From contig NZ_JAFMZO010000001.1 of NCBI RefSeq assembly GCF_024436395.1, positions 690,181-754,180 on the forward strand: DNA of 64,000 nucleotides, given 5' to 3'. The stretch comes from Paradesertivirga mongoliensis (GTDB lineage: Bacteria; Bacteroidota; Bacteroidia; Sphingobacteriales; Sphingobacteriaceae). A program made the translations under genes and the position numbers. The notes under the pieces were generated by a model. It did no database searches. It was given only the letters and a program-made list of their open reading frames with translations, and was not told where the DNA came from. This document shows, one piece after another, positions 9,371 to 18,090 of this stretch (positions within the stretch are counted from its first letter, which is position 1; each line of letters starts with the position of its first letter).

Positions 9371-9715
9371 TTAAGGTTTTATTTCTCTTCCTTCGATAGA
9401 TGTGTTTACAGCGAATACCAGTTCTGACCAGGTTTTGTCGAGGTGCTCCAGTACTTTGAGGCCCGCTTCTGTAAGAACATAGTATTTCCTTGGAGGGCCA
9501 GAAGTTGATTCAACCCAATTGTAGCTCAGCAGCCCATTGTTCTTCAATCTGGTTAGCAGCGGGTAGAGCGTACCCTCTACCACCAGAAGCCTTGCTTTTT
9601 TCAGCTCATTAATAATATCCGAAGCATAGATCTCTTTTTTTGATATGATAGAAAGGATACAATATTCGAGTATCCCTTTCCTCATTTGCGTTTGAGTATT
9701 TTCCACAATCATCAA
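9371..9715 (-). CDS. PadR family transcriptional regulator
   Basis: 114 residues. It has the PadR-type winged helix: GILEYCILSIISKKEIYASDIINELKK, VVEGTLYPLLTRLKNNGLLSYNW and a wing GPPRKYYVLTEAGLKVL, with a short C-terminal dimerisation helix. The small size matches the PadR-s2 subfamily, usually repressors of an adjacent membrane protein gene. Arrangement and 12-base spacing suggest it autoregulates itself and the PspC-domain gene. Confidence 0.93.
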   Translation of the reverse strand: MMIVENTQTQMRKGILEYCILSIISKKEIYASDIINELKKARLLVVEGTLYPLLTRLKNNGLLSYNWVESTSGPPRKYYVLTEAGLKVLEHLDKTWSELVFAVNTSIEGREIKP

Positions 9716-9867
9716 GCAAAGATATGTATAGTACTATGTATTGCATAGTAATAGGTATTATTTTTTAATTTTTTATTATTTTCATAACTTTATTAACTTT
9801 CTTTTGTTAAAGTGGCCTCCCTGGGCGTGTAATTGACACGAAATTCGAAATCAATTTTTTTAAATAA

Positions 9868-9900
9868 TTTGATACGATTAATTAATATGCTTATATTGTG
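9868..9900 (+). promoter_or_regulatory. Possible Bacteroidota-type promoter
   Basis: TTTG at 9868-9871, a 20-base spacer, then TATATTGTG at 9892-9900, an imperfect TAnnTTTG. It lies just upstream of the 24-codon frame and about 230 bases before the susC-like start. Confidence 0.35.
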
Positions 9901-9945
9901 TTAATCATTAATTTAAAAGGAAAGTATGCGAAGACTTCTATCTGG
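9901..9945 (+). repeat. Upstream copy of the susC start region
   Basis: The stretch AATCATTAATTTAAAAG followed by a near copy of the ribosome-binding region, ATGCGAAGACTTCTATC, is repeated almost exactly at 10107-10149 around the real susC-like start (ATGCGAAAACTTCTATC). The copies are about 204 bases apart. Similarity fades within about 30 bases after the ATG. Confidence 0.75.
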
Positions 9946-10000
9946 TTTTTCGACGTGCTGTTTATGTTACTTCAACCCTGGTGTAGGAGGCGCCGGTTAA
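9926..10000 (+). pseudogene. 24-codon frame resembling the susC signal-peptide start
   Basis: Starts MRRLLSGF, compared with MRKLLSSL for the real gene, then diverges to STCCLCYFNPGVGGAG and stops. It has a better ribosome-binding site (AAAGGAAAG) than the real gene. It is either a remnant of a former susC paralogue whose body was lost, or a translated leader peptide upstream of the operon. Sequence alone does not decide. Confidence 0.45.
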
Positions 10001-10129
10001 CAGCAATCTGTCTTAATGCCTCTATGGCTCAAATTTTAAAAGGTGACTGCTTTTGACGGTCATTTCGTGCGTTTGTATTTTTTTAATACAAGAGAATTTA
10101 TTTTAATAATCATTAATTTAAAAGAGAGT

Positions 10130-13100
10130 ATGCGAAAACTTCTATCAAGTTTATCATTGGCGCTACTATGGGCAACATTTGCCTTTGCGCAAGAGCGTAC
10201 CGTTACAGGTACCGTTACGGCTAAGGATGACGGCGAGGCCCTTCCTGGCGTAAGTATTAGAGTTAAAGGGGCCACCACCGGAACTCAAACGGGGGTAAAT
10301 GGTCAGTATTCGATATCGGTCCCCCAGAATGCAGTTCTGGTATTTTCTTACATTGGATTTGCGACCCAGGAGATATCTGTAGGTGTCAGAAGCGTTATTG
10401 ATGTTACCCTGGGAACAGATGCCACTCAACTGAGTGAGGTTGTGGTAACGGCACTTGGTCTTGAACGACAGAAGAAGGATATTGGTTATGCTACTGCTAC
10501 CATAAGTAACGAAGCTCTAACTCAGGCCAATGCGGTTAACGTTGTGAATGGCTTACAGGGAAAGGTATCAGGATTAAATGTTACTTCAATTAGTAGTGGC
10601 GTAACTGAAGATGTTGTAATCACTATGAGAGGACTTCGGTCGCTAACAGGGAATAATGATCCTTTGTTAGTGTTGGATGGAGTTCCAACACAGTTGAGTT
10701 ACTTGTCTTCAATAAACCCGAACGACATCGCTAATGTATCGGTTCTTAAAGGATCGTCTTCTGCCGGGATTTATGGGTCAGATGCTAGAAATGGAGTAAT
10801 CGTGGTAACTACCAAGAAGAGTGCTGATAAGCCGGTAATAACCTTTAGTAATTCTACGCAACTTTCAAATATCTCGTTTTTTCCAAAAATGCAAACTCAG
10901 TTCGGATCTGGGGGGTACGGCGAATATATACCCTATGAAAATTGGTCGTGGGGGCCAGCTTATGACGGCTCTTCTAAGGAGATTGGAGAAACACTTCCTG
11001 ACGGAAGTGTTCAAACCGTAAAATACAGTGCCACAGATCAGCGAAAAGAGTTTTTTAATACTGGTGCGACTATTCAGAATGATCTGTCTTTCTCGGCGAA
11101 TAATTTCTATTTGAGTTTTCAGGATGCAAATATCAAGGGGGTTGTTCCTGATGACGAAAACCGCAGGACTGGAATTAGGCTGAACGCTGGCCGGGAGTAC
11201 GGGAGATTTAAGGCGAATCTGGGAATAAACTATATTCAAAATAATTACAGCCTGTTTAATGATGATGGAATGTCTGATTTTTTCACCGCGCAAGGATCGG
11301 GGGGAAATGATGGGTTAATGAGCCAGATTTTCAATACGCCGGCTCATATTCCGTTGTCAAATTATAAAAACTTTAATAGCGATCCGTTTTCTTCTTATAA
11401 TAATTATTATAACAGGTATGGGTTGAATCCTTATTTTGCGATTGATAACTGGCGAAATGATGGTAAGAGGCAAGATATTTTAGCCAATATTCAGCTAGAA
11501 CTTAAGGCGGCAGATTGGTTAAACTTCACATATCGTCCCGCATTTTCAGCCCGGACTATTGCTGAACGATTCTATTCAAGAGGGGAAGCTATCAATCAAT
11601 TTGGAGATGACCGGGATTTTAACACTATTCCCGGAGTCGCTAACGAACGATCATATAACTCAACACGATTGTCATCCGATTTATTCGGACAGCTAAATAA
11701 GGAAATTAATGGCAACTTTAATGTTGGTGCTATTTTAGGAACTTATGTAAGTCAAATCGCTTCTCGCGACTCAAGAGTAGGGGCATCTAGTCTTGTAGTT
11801 CCTGAGGTCTTCAACGTAGCCAATCGTACGGGAAATCTGAGTGGTTCCTCTCCCGAAAGCAAAGTAAGAGAATTCGCTGTTTATGGAAGTGCAAATGTGG
11901 GCTACAAAGGATGGGCAAATATTGAATTCACTGGTAGAAACGAGTGGACCTCTGTACTTGCTATCGGAAATAACTCTTTCTTTTACCCTGGGGTAAATGC
12001 TTCATTTGTTGCAACGGATGCCATTGAAGCGTTAAAAGGCAATAACATTCTTAGCTATTTAAAATTAAGAGCTGCCTGGACAAAGACCGGAAATGCCGAT
12101 ATCGATCCATATCAGCTAGCTGCGGTATTTACACAACCGAATGTTGATGGTAAGTTTTACACCGGATTTCCATACGGGCCTCTAGCAGGATATTCTGCCG
12201 GTAATACGACCTTTGATGCTAACTTAAAACCTGAGTTTACCAACAGCATGGAGTTCGGGGCCGAATCATCTTTCTTTAATGGAAGGGTAAATCTGGAAGG
12301 AACTTATTTTCACCAAAAGAATACTAACCAAATAATAAATGTTAGAGTATCTGATGCAACAGGGTATAACTTTGCTAATCTAAATGCAGCTTCCTTTATT
12401 AATAAAGGTTTCGAACTCGACATGAGGTTAACGCCGCTGGTGAAATTCAGAGATGGAAACGTTCAGTTCAGGGCTAATGCCACATATAACGACAGTGAAG
12501 TCACAAGTATCTACTCAGGGCTCGATCAGTTAAGCATAGGCGGTTATTTATCCTCTGGTAATGCTGCTATTGTTGGGCGCCCGGCATTTGTAATTAAGGC
12601 GACTGATTATAAAAGAGACGACGAGGGCAGAATTATAGTGGACAGACTTTCTGGTTATCCAAGTCAGGACCCCAACACCAAGGAATTTGGCCGGACGTTA
12701 CCGCTTTGGATTGTCGGACTTAATCCTTCTGTGAATTGGAAAGGATTTAATTTGTCCGCATTGGCAGAATATAAAGGCGGGCATCAGGTTTCTTTCTATG
12801 CAATGGGGGGTGATATGGCATGGACCGGTACATCTGCCGCTACTGCACGCAATAACAGAGAGCGTTTCGTCATTCCGAATTCTTCTTACGAGGACCCCAA
12901 TAATCCCGGTACGTACATCGCCAATACAAATGTTACAGTAAGTAACGTCAACGACTTTTATACAGGCGTCTATCAGGATGTGGCATCTAACTTTATCACC
13001 AGTGCGGCGGCGTGGCGCTTAAGAGAACTTGCGTTATCGTTTGATATTCCCGCGAAGTTTTTAGCAAGGCAGAAGGTTGTAAAGGGCGCGTCGCTTGCAT

Positions 13101-13264
13101 TAACAGGAAGAAATTTATTTGTGTGGGTGCCGAAAACAAACGAGTTTACTGACCCCGACTTTAACAGTGTGCGCGAAGACTATCCAAATACATTTGGTAT
13201 AGTTAATTCGCAGTCAAATCCACCGGTGCGCATTTATGGAGCAAACTTGGTCGTGAGGTTTTAA
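10130..13264 (+). CDS. SusC/RagA-type TonB-linked outer membrane protein
   Basis: 1044 residues from the ATG at 10130 (MRKLLSSLSLALLWATFAFA, a signal peptide cut after AFA-QE); an in-frame start at 10043 would bury the signal and is rejected. Domain order: carboxypeptidase-regulatory-like domain (about 25-105, TVTGTVTAKDDGEALPGVSI), plug (about 112-230, with LLVLDGVPTQ and VLKGSSSAGIYGSDARNGVI), then a beta barrel ending in VRIYGANLVVRF. No extra STN domain precedes it, so it is probably not tied to an anti-sigma factor. It should import a ligand captured by the SusD partner, powered by TonB-ExbBD. The substrate is unknown. Confidence 0.93.
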   Translation: MRKLLSSLSLALLWATFAFAQERTVTGTVTAKDDGEALPGVSIRVKGATTGTQTGVNGQYSISVPQNAVLVFSYIGFATQEISVGVRSVIDVTLGTDATQLSEVVVTALGLERQKKDIGYATATISNEALTQANAVNVVNGLQGKVSGLNVTSISSGVTEDVVITMRGLRSLTGNNDPLLVLDGVPTQLSYLSSINPNDIANVSVLKGSSSAGIYGSDARNGVIVVTTKKSADKPVITFSNSTQLSNISFFPKMQTQFGSGGYGEYIPYENWSWGPAYDGSSKEIGETLPDGSVQTVKYSATDQRKEFFNTGATIQNDLSFSANNFYLSFQDANIKGVVPDDENRRTGIRLNAGREYGRFKANLGINYIQNNYSLFNDDGMSDFFTAQGSGGNDGLMSQIFNTPAHIPLSNYKNFNSDPFSSYNNYYNRYGLNPYFAIDNWRNDGKRQDILANIQLELKAADWLNFTYRPAFSARTIAERFYSRGEAINQFGDDRDFNTIPGVANERSYNSTRLSSDLFGQLNKEINGNFNVGAILGTYVSQIASRDSRVGASSLVVPEVFNVANRTGNLSGSSPESKVREFAVYGSANVGYKGWANIEFTGRNEWTSVLAIGNNSFFYPGVNASFVATDAIEALKGNNILSYLKLRAAWTKTGNADIDPYQLAAVFTQPNVDGKFYTGFPYGPLAGYSAGNTTFDANLKPEFTNSMEFGAESSFFNGRVNLEGTYFHQKNTNQIINVRVSDATGYNFANLNAASFINKGFELDMRLTPLVKFRDGNVQFRANATYNDSEVTSIYSGLDQLSIGGYLSSGNAAIVGRPAFVIKATDYKRDDEGRIIVDRLSGYPSQDPNTKEFGRTLPLWIVGLNPSVNWKGFNLSALAEYKGGHQVSFYAMGGDMAWTGTSAATARNNRERFVIPNSSYEDPNNPGTYIANTNVTVSNVNDFYTGVYQDVASNFITSAAAWRLRELALSFDIPAKFLARQKVVKGASLALTGRNLFVWVPKTNEFTDPDFNSVREDYPNTFGIVNSQSNPPVRIYGANLVVRF

Positions 13265-13288
13265 AAATTAGATATTAATTTAAAAGAC

Positions 13289-14830
13289 ATGAAAAAAGTC
13301 ATATATAGTTTTTTAGCATTTCTGTTGATTGTTACTTCAGGATGTAAAAAGGATTTTTTTGATATAAATGAGAACCCTAATTCTCCAACAGAAGAGTCGA
13401 TGACTCCGGATCTCATTTTACCAATTGTGCTGCATCAGGCAGCAAAGAAAATGGCAACATCTTATGATTATGCTGCTCATTGGACGGGCTATTGGGCACG
13501 GTCTGGTTCATTTGGGCCAAGTAACCCGTTGGAAAATTACGATTTAACCACCTCCTACGAATCTAATGAATGGGTGAATGGAAGTACAGCGGTTTATGAT
13601 CCGACGGTATCTTGGTACAACATATTAAAAGACGCCGATGTAATGGAGAAGCGCGCAGCAGCCACAGGACAAACTTTTTATGTGGGTATTGCCAAAGTGA
13701 TAAAGTCAATAGGGTTTATGTATTTAGTTGACCAATATAATAATGTGCCGTATTCAGATGCATTTGTTTTGGGGTCAATACAGCCCAAGTATGACAAGGG
13801 GCAGGATATCTACAATGACCTTCTGGCTCAATTAGATGAGGCTGTTAAGCTGTTTGCATCGGCCGATGTACTCGCCAATACAAATATTCAGACTGCTGAT
13901 ATTATGTTTGAGGGTGATGCATTGATGTGGAGAAAGTTGGCTAACTCTCAGCGATTGAAGTTACTTATACATCAATCTGAAGTTTTTGGTGCAACAGCTC
14001 CAACAGCAGAACTAGCTAAAATTACCGCTGATGGCAGTGGGTTTTTGATGGCCGGAGAGACGGCTGCGGTAAACCCGGGATATAACGGAGCAGAATACCA
14101 GCTGAATCCGTTCTATAATGCATACAAGAAAAACTTTTCTGGTTCAACGGCCGATGACTTTAACCGGGCGAACAATTATGTCCTGGACAAACTCCGGAGT
14201 AGTAACGATATTCGTTACCAGTACTACTTCAGTCCCGCTGCCTCTCCACTAGCTGGAAATACCTATTGGGGCTATGATTTTGGCTTTGTCGATCAAGATC
14301 CGAATCAGCCGAAAGCAGGTAATTCTTCTGATGTGGCTGGCCCTGGCTTAGCAAAGAGTCCATCCCAAGATCAATGGGTGTTCACATCAGTCGAAAGCTT
14401 ATTCCTTCAGGCAGAAGCCAAGCAAAGAGGATGGTTATCCGGCGATCCGAAAGCAGCTTATCAAGATGCGGTAAGAGAATCATTTACATGGCTGGGTGTC
14501 CCTAATGCTGTTGCCACCGCTAACGCATATATGGCTCAAAATACTCCTCTTACAAATTATGATCACCCGAGTAACACTGATAAGGTTCGATTTATCGTGA
14601 TGCAAAAATATTTATCACTGGTTGGAATAAATAATTTCGAAGCTTGGGTGGACTACCGACGGTTAGGGGTTCCTACAGATTTGCCTTTGTCTGAATCGCC
14701 AAGCCGAAACAACCGCTCCATACCGGTTAGGCTGTTATATCCTCAAGAGGAATATAATTACAATGCCCCGAACGTGGCAGCAGAAGGCGAGATAAGCGCT
14801 CAGACATCAAAAGTTTTTTGGGATAAATAA
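13289..14830 (+). CDS. SusD/RagB family lipoprotein
   Basis: 513 residues. Signal peptide with lipobox (LLIVTSGCKKDF) predicts a surface lipoprotein. NENPNSPTEESMTPDLILPI, MYLVDQYNNVPYSDAF, DIYNDLLAQLDEAVKLF and MWRKLANSQRLKLLIH are typical of SusD-like proteins with TPR-like helices, closest in style to the SusD-like 2 subgroup. The C-terminal half has PSQDQWVFTSVESLFLQAEA. It lies 24 bases after the SusC-like gene and should cap that transporter as the binding lid. Confidence 0.92.
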   Translation: MKKVIYSFLAFLLIVTSGCKKDFFDINENPNSPTEESMTPDLILPIVLHQAAKKMATSYDYAAHWTGYWARSGSFGPSNPLENYDLTTSYESNEWVNGSTAVYDPTVSWYNILKDADVMEKRAAATGQTFYVGIAKVIKSIGFMYLVDQYNNVPYSDAFVLGSIQPKYDKGQDIYNDLLAQLDEAVKLFASADVLANTNIQTADIMFEGDALMWRKLANSQRLKLLIHQSEVFGATAPTAELAKITADGSGFLMAGETAAVNPGYNGAEYQLNPFYNAYKKNFSGSTADDFNRANNYVLDKLRSSNDIRYQYYFSPAASPLAGNTYWGYDFGFVDQDPNQPKAGNSSDVAGPGLAKSPSQDQWVFTSVESLFLQAEAKQRGWLSGDPKAAYQDAVRESFTWLGVPNAVATANAYMAQNTPLTNYDHPSNTDKVRFIVMQKYLSLVGINNFEAWVDYRRLGVPTDLPLSESPSRNNRSIPVRLLYPQEEYNYNAPNVAAEGEISAQTSKVFWDK

Positions 14831-14844
14831 TAAACTATAAAAAG

Positions 14845-15807
14845 ATGAAATTTAAGAGAATATACAGGCACTTGCTTTTCGCAGCGATGGCCTTAGGCCT
14901 TACAGCATGTTTAAAGGATGATGAAAGGTTTACTACAGCGGATATTGCAACCCACCGGATTATTGAATTGCCGGCAACATCGCAGTTTAGAGCTGTCGCT
15001 CTGCCTTTTGAAGACCGGGATACTATAATTAGCCCAATCACAGTAAATCTGGCTGCTTCGGAGGTGGCATCTGAGGATATTACAGTAAATCTCACCACCG
15101 TTAACAGTAAAAAGGTAATAGACAATTATAATAACGTTAATCACTCACATGTGGAGATATTACCATCGTCGTTGTATACACTGCAGGGCACCGGACTTAC
15201 AGTTACCATTCCGAAAGGGAGCAATACGGGGAAAGTAAATCTTCAAATTAATGCTGTAGATTTAGACCCGTCGATTACTTATGGATTAGCTTTTAATATC
15301 ACCGGAGTTGATAAAGAGGGTTATGTAATCAGTGGGAACCTGGATACCGTTTTAGTTACTTTCGGAGCGAAAAATGATTATGATGGCGCTTATTCGTTGG
15401 AAATTAGAATCGACGCGTCAGATCGCCCAACTGTACAAACCGGAGTGTGGGGTGAATGGGGCGGTGAGGTCCATCTGGTAACAACGTCGGGTAGTTCCGT
15501 AAACTTGTTCGACGATTGGGGTTTTGGGCAGTTCATCCAGCCCATAATCACTTCTACAGGCGGCTATAGTGGCTTTGGACAAACAAATCCACGATTTACA
15601 ATTGATCCCGCCACCAATAAAATAATTTCAATCACAAATGATGCTCCTGTGGGGACTCTAAACCGAAGATTTGAAATAGATCCTGAAGGACCAAACTATT
15701 ACGACCCCGCGGAAAAGAAAATTTATGCAAGCTTTATAATGACGCAGACGGGCTTTGCTCCAGCGAAAATAAAAGATGTATTTACTTTTGTCGGGCCACG
15801 TCCATAA
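14845..15807 (+). CDS. DUF1735/BT_3987-like surface lipoprotein
   Basis: 320 residues with a lipoprotein signal (LFAAMALGLTACLKDDERF). Residues about 40-165 fit the beta-sandwich DUF1735 domain (PITVNLAASEVASEDITVNL, YTLQGTGLTVTIPKGSNTGK), often found in third-position lipoproteins of Sus-like operons. The rest is beta-rich with no catalytic motif that I recognise, so a surface glycan- or peptide-binding role fits better than an enzyme. It begins 14 bases after the SusD-like gene. Confidence 0.8.
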   Translation: MKFKRIYRHLLFAAMALGLTACLKDDERFTTADIATHRIIELPATSQFRAVALPFEDRDTIISPITVNLAASEVASEDITVNLTTVNSKKVIDNYNNVNHSHVEILPSSLYTLQGTGLTVTIPKGSNTGKVNLQINAVDLDPSITYGLAFNITGVDKEGYVISGNLDTVLVTFGAKNDYDGAYSLEIRIDASDRPTVQTGVWGEWGGEVHLVTTSGSSVNLFDDWGFGQFIQPIITSTGGYSGFGQTNPRFTIDPATNKIISITNDAPVGTLNRRFEIDPEGPNYYDPAEKKIYASFIMTQTGFAPAKIKDVFTFVGPRP

Positions 15808-15829
15808 AGAAGAAAAACGTGTTAATAAG

Positions 15830-15858
15830 AACAGCCCCAAAACTTGGGGCTGTTTATT
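15830..15858 (+). terminator. Terminator of the Sus-like operon
   Basis: AACAGCCCCAA and TTGGGGCTGTT form a perfect 11-bp stem around AAC, followed by TTATTTA. It lies 22 bases past the DUF1735 gene, marking a three-gene operon. Confidence 0.85.
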
Positions 15859-15878
15859 TATGCGACATTGAGGTAGTG

Positions 15879-17060
15879 TCATCTTGTTAGAGTAACCTCG
15901 ACTCTCAAATTCTGCCAACTTTGTTCTGCGTTTCCTGAAACTATGGGTCTTTTGCCGCCCATACCTGCACACGACAGCCGTTTCTCAGCGATACCTTTTT
16001 TCATTAGATACTGTTTTACCGCAATCGCCCGGTTAAAAGAGAGCCGCTGAAGATACCCGGCATCTGCAAAAGGATTATTATTAGTATGCCCGGTTATTCT
16101 GATGTTCCAATTTTTTCTGATCTTTAAAAATTCAACTAAACGCCCCAGCTCAGGTTCCGAATTTGGACTTAGTAAATCTTTATCCGGCCTAAAGTGTATA
16201 TTGAATAATAGCAACTTTTGGGTATCCTCTATTTTACTTAGCTTGAAATCCTGAACTGTCGCATCCAAATCTAGGTCCGAAGTCTCAAACAAATATCCCG
16301 GAAACGCGGCTGTAATATTCAAGGGCCGCCCGGCAGGTATCTGTAATTTGTACGTTCCGTTTTTTTCCGCAACAGTTTCGGCCAAGCGCACGCCCGTCGA
16401 ATCATCTTCACAGAAAATCTGTGCGCCTAATGGCGTCCCGGTATTTTCGTCAGCCACCGCACCGGAGAGCATTCTGTAAGATATGATACGCGGCCTCAGC
16501 TCACACACAAAATCAAACCCCGCCCCCGATTCATAAATATTGTCGATTATCAATGCCAGCCTTTGCCCTCTTTTTACCAGTATGGCTTTAGAATAACTTC
16601 GTCCTGGCCCCGGTGCTTCGAATATAGGCCATGCGCCGTCTTTCGTGCCGGTTTTCCCCTGTATTTTCGGGTCATTACGGCTATTGTTAGAGCGTAGTAA
16701 TAATGGTTTGTCCTGCTTAATGTTTTCTTTTAGATTGGGGTTGTTTTCAAAAAGCATCCAGTCGTAATCGTCAGAAGCTCTATGTGGTTTTATTTCGAAG
16801 GTTAAGATCCCGTTAAACGGGATGTCGAGTGCCAGCCAGATGGTGTTGCGCTCCTGTTCAAAATAATATGCCGACTTCTTGGTGCTCCTAGGGAATTCCT
16901 GCGAAAGACCAAAGCCTTTCGGGGAAGAAGAGAACGAATACGGTGTGTTCACAAAAATTTGTTTTGCGCCCGGTAAATCAGCAGAAGCAGAATGCGGTGA
17001 CTGCCCTTGGGAGCCAGAAAAAGAAAATATCAGTAAAATGAAAGTCAGTAAGCGAATCAT
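15879..17060 (-). CDS. OmpA family protein with carboxypeptidase-regulatory-like domain
   Basis: 393 residues with an N-terminal signal peptide (LLTFILLIFSFSGSQGQ). Residues about 20-195 form a beta-rich domain of unclear family, about 197-270 a carboxypeptidase-regulatory-like repeat (AVADENTGTPLGAQIFCEDD, KNGTYKLQIPAGRPLNITAA), and about 285-393 an OmpA-like peptidoglycan-binding domain (IRITGHTNNNPFADAGYLQR, LSFNRAIAVKQYL, LSCAGMGGKRPIVS). It probably links the outer envelope to peptidoglycan in the periplasm. It is followed on the same strand by no close partner. Confidence 0.87.
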   Translation of the reverse strand: MIRLLTFILLIFSFSGSQGQSPHSASADLPGAKQIFVNTPYSFSSSPKGFGLSQEFPRSTKKSAYYFEQERNTIWLALDIPFNGILTFEIKPHRASDDYDWMLFENNPNLKENIKQDKPLLLRSNNSRNDPKIQGKTGTKDGAWPIFEAPGPGRSYSKAILVKRGQRLALIIDNIYESGAGFDFVCELRPRIISYRMLSGAVADENTGTPLGAQIFCEDDSTGVRLAETVAEKNGTYKLQIPAGRPLNITAAFPGYLFETSDLDLDATVQDFKLSKIEDTQKLLLFNIHFRPDKDLLSPNSEPELGRLVEFLKIRKNWNIRITGHTNNNPFADAGYLQRLSFNRAIAVKQYLMKKGIAEKRLSCAGMGGKRPIVSGNAEQSWQNLRVEVTLTR

Positions 17061-17099
17061 TAATGCTTACTCAGAACGGTAGTTTTGTATAAGAGCATG

Positions 17100-18008
17100 T
17101 TAGGCGAAAGATAATTTGGTTTTCTCTGGTTCTACTGATAAAGTTACAACTTTCCCTAAAACAAGCGCATGATTATCAGCAAGATGGCCAGCTGGAAAAT
17201 CAAAGCATACCGGATATTCATAATCTTTAACATGTTCGAGTACAATTTGTTCCAGACTGCTGCCAAAGGGGATATCATTGTCTTTAAGATCCGTAAATCC
17301 TCCAACGATAAGTCCTTTTAGGCGCGCCAGCTGTCCGCCCCGCCGCAGGTTCCACAACATCCTGTCGATTGAATACATATATTCTCCCACGTCTTCGATG
17401 AACAGGATCTTACCGGTATACTCCATTTCAGAAATTGAATTGTTCATCATCACCAGCAAGGTAAGGTTTCCGCCAATGAGTTCTCCTTCGGTAGTTCCAC
17501 ACCGATTAAGCGGGTTACTTACTATTTCATAGCCTAATTGTTCTCCAAACAAGGCTTTTCGCAAAGATTCAAGCGAGGGCTTTGTCCCATCGGGAATGTT
17601 GAGCGGCATTTGCCCATGGATGGTTTGTATCCGGCAGGTCTCGTTGATGTGGCTATGTAAAATGGTTATATCGCTAAAGCCCACCAGCCATTTCGGATTC
17701 TGTTTAAAGTTCCAAAAGTTTAAGTCATCTATAATCCGGATAGTTCCGTAGCCACCTCTTGCAGCAATTATGGCCTTAATAGTTTTATCGTCAAGAAAGC
17801 TTTGTAAATCTCTGCGCCGCAACTCGTCGCTACCGGCATATTGATGATGTGAAGCCTGGACGGTTTCTCCGAGAATAACTTCAAGGTCCCATGACCTCAG
17901 TAATTTAACGGCACTGTCTATTGTGCCTGGTAACTTTTTGGCTGGACAAGTGATCGCGATTTTGTCTCCTTTTCTTAAAAATGGCGGAGCGAGGGTTTTA
18001 TCTTGCAT
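17100..18008 (-). CDS. LD-carboxypeptidase (S66 family)
   Basis: 302 residues, the usual length. The family removes the terminal D-Ala from murein tetrapeptides during peptidoglycan recycling. Visible motifs are ARGGYGTIRIIDDLNF, LVGFSDITILHSHI with the nucleophile-elbow Ser in GFSD, the QTIHGQMPLN region, GELIGGNLTLLV, FIEDVGEYMYSIDRML with the likely catalytic Glu, and DFPAGHLADNHALVLG with the catalytic His. No signal peptide is seen, so it acts in the cytoplasm. It is divergent from metG with about 80 bases between. Confidence 0.93.
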   Translation of the reverse strand: MQDKTLAPPFLRKGDKIAITCPAKKLPGTIDSAVKLLRSWDLEVILGETVQASHHQYAGSDELRRRDLQSFLDDKTIKAIIAARGGYGTIRIIDDLNFWNFKQNPKWLVGFSDITILHSHINETCRIQTIHGQMPLNIPDGTKPSLESLRKALFGEQLGYEIVSNPLNRCGTTEGELIGGNLTLLVMMNNSISEMEYTGKILFIEDVGEYMYSIDRMLWNLRRGGQLARLKGLIVGGFTDLKDNDIPFGSSLEQIVLEHVKDYEYPVCFDFPAGHLADNHALVLGKVVTLSVEPEKTKLSFA

Positions 18009-18016
18009 GGTTTATG

Positions 18017-18048
18017 ATATGCAAATATGCAAATTTGCGATTATGCGG
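18017..18048. repeat. ATTTGCATAT-type short repeat upstream of metG
   Basis: ATATGCAAATATGCAAATTTGC and nearby bases are built from TGCAAAT words. A related array in the opposite orientation lies at 20158-20192 after metG. Confidence 0.5.
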
Positions 18049-18069
18049 AAGTACATTTCCCTATCTTTG
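18034..18069 (+). promoter_or_regulatory. Likely metG promoter
   Basis: A perfect Bacteroidota -7 element TATCTTTG at 18062-18069 lies 21 bases before the metG ATG. The best upstream TTTG is at 18034-18037, 24 bases away, longer than the ideal spacing of about 19-21, so the -33 assignment is weak. Confidence 0.5.
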
Positions 18070-18090
18070 TGCCCGATATAAATTTAATAG

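Larger units (their letters stand above)
9716..10129. other. Intergenic leader region of the Sus-like operon
   Basis: 414 bases between the divergent padR and susC-like genes. It is AT-rich, holds a possible Bacteroidota promoter (9868-9900), a 24-codon open frame at 9926-10000, and a direct repeat of the susC start region. Apart from these I see no gene. Confidence 0.7.

Noticed and set aside
10043..10129. N-terminal extension of the susC-like gene
   Set aside because: It would place 29 residues before a clear signal peptide; the ATG at 10130 with the AAAAGAGAG leader is the better start.
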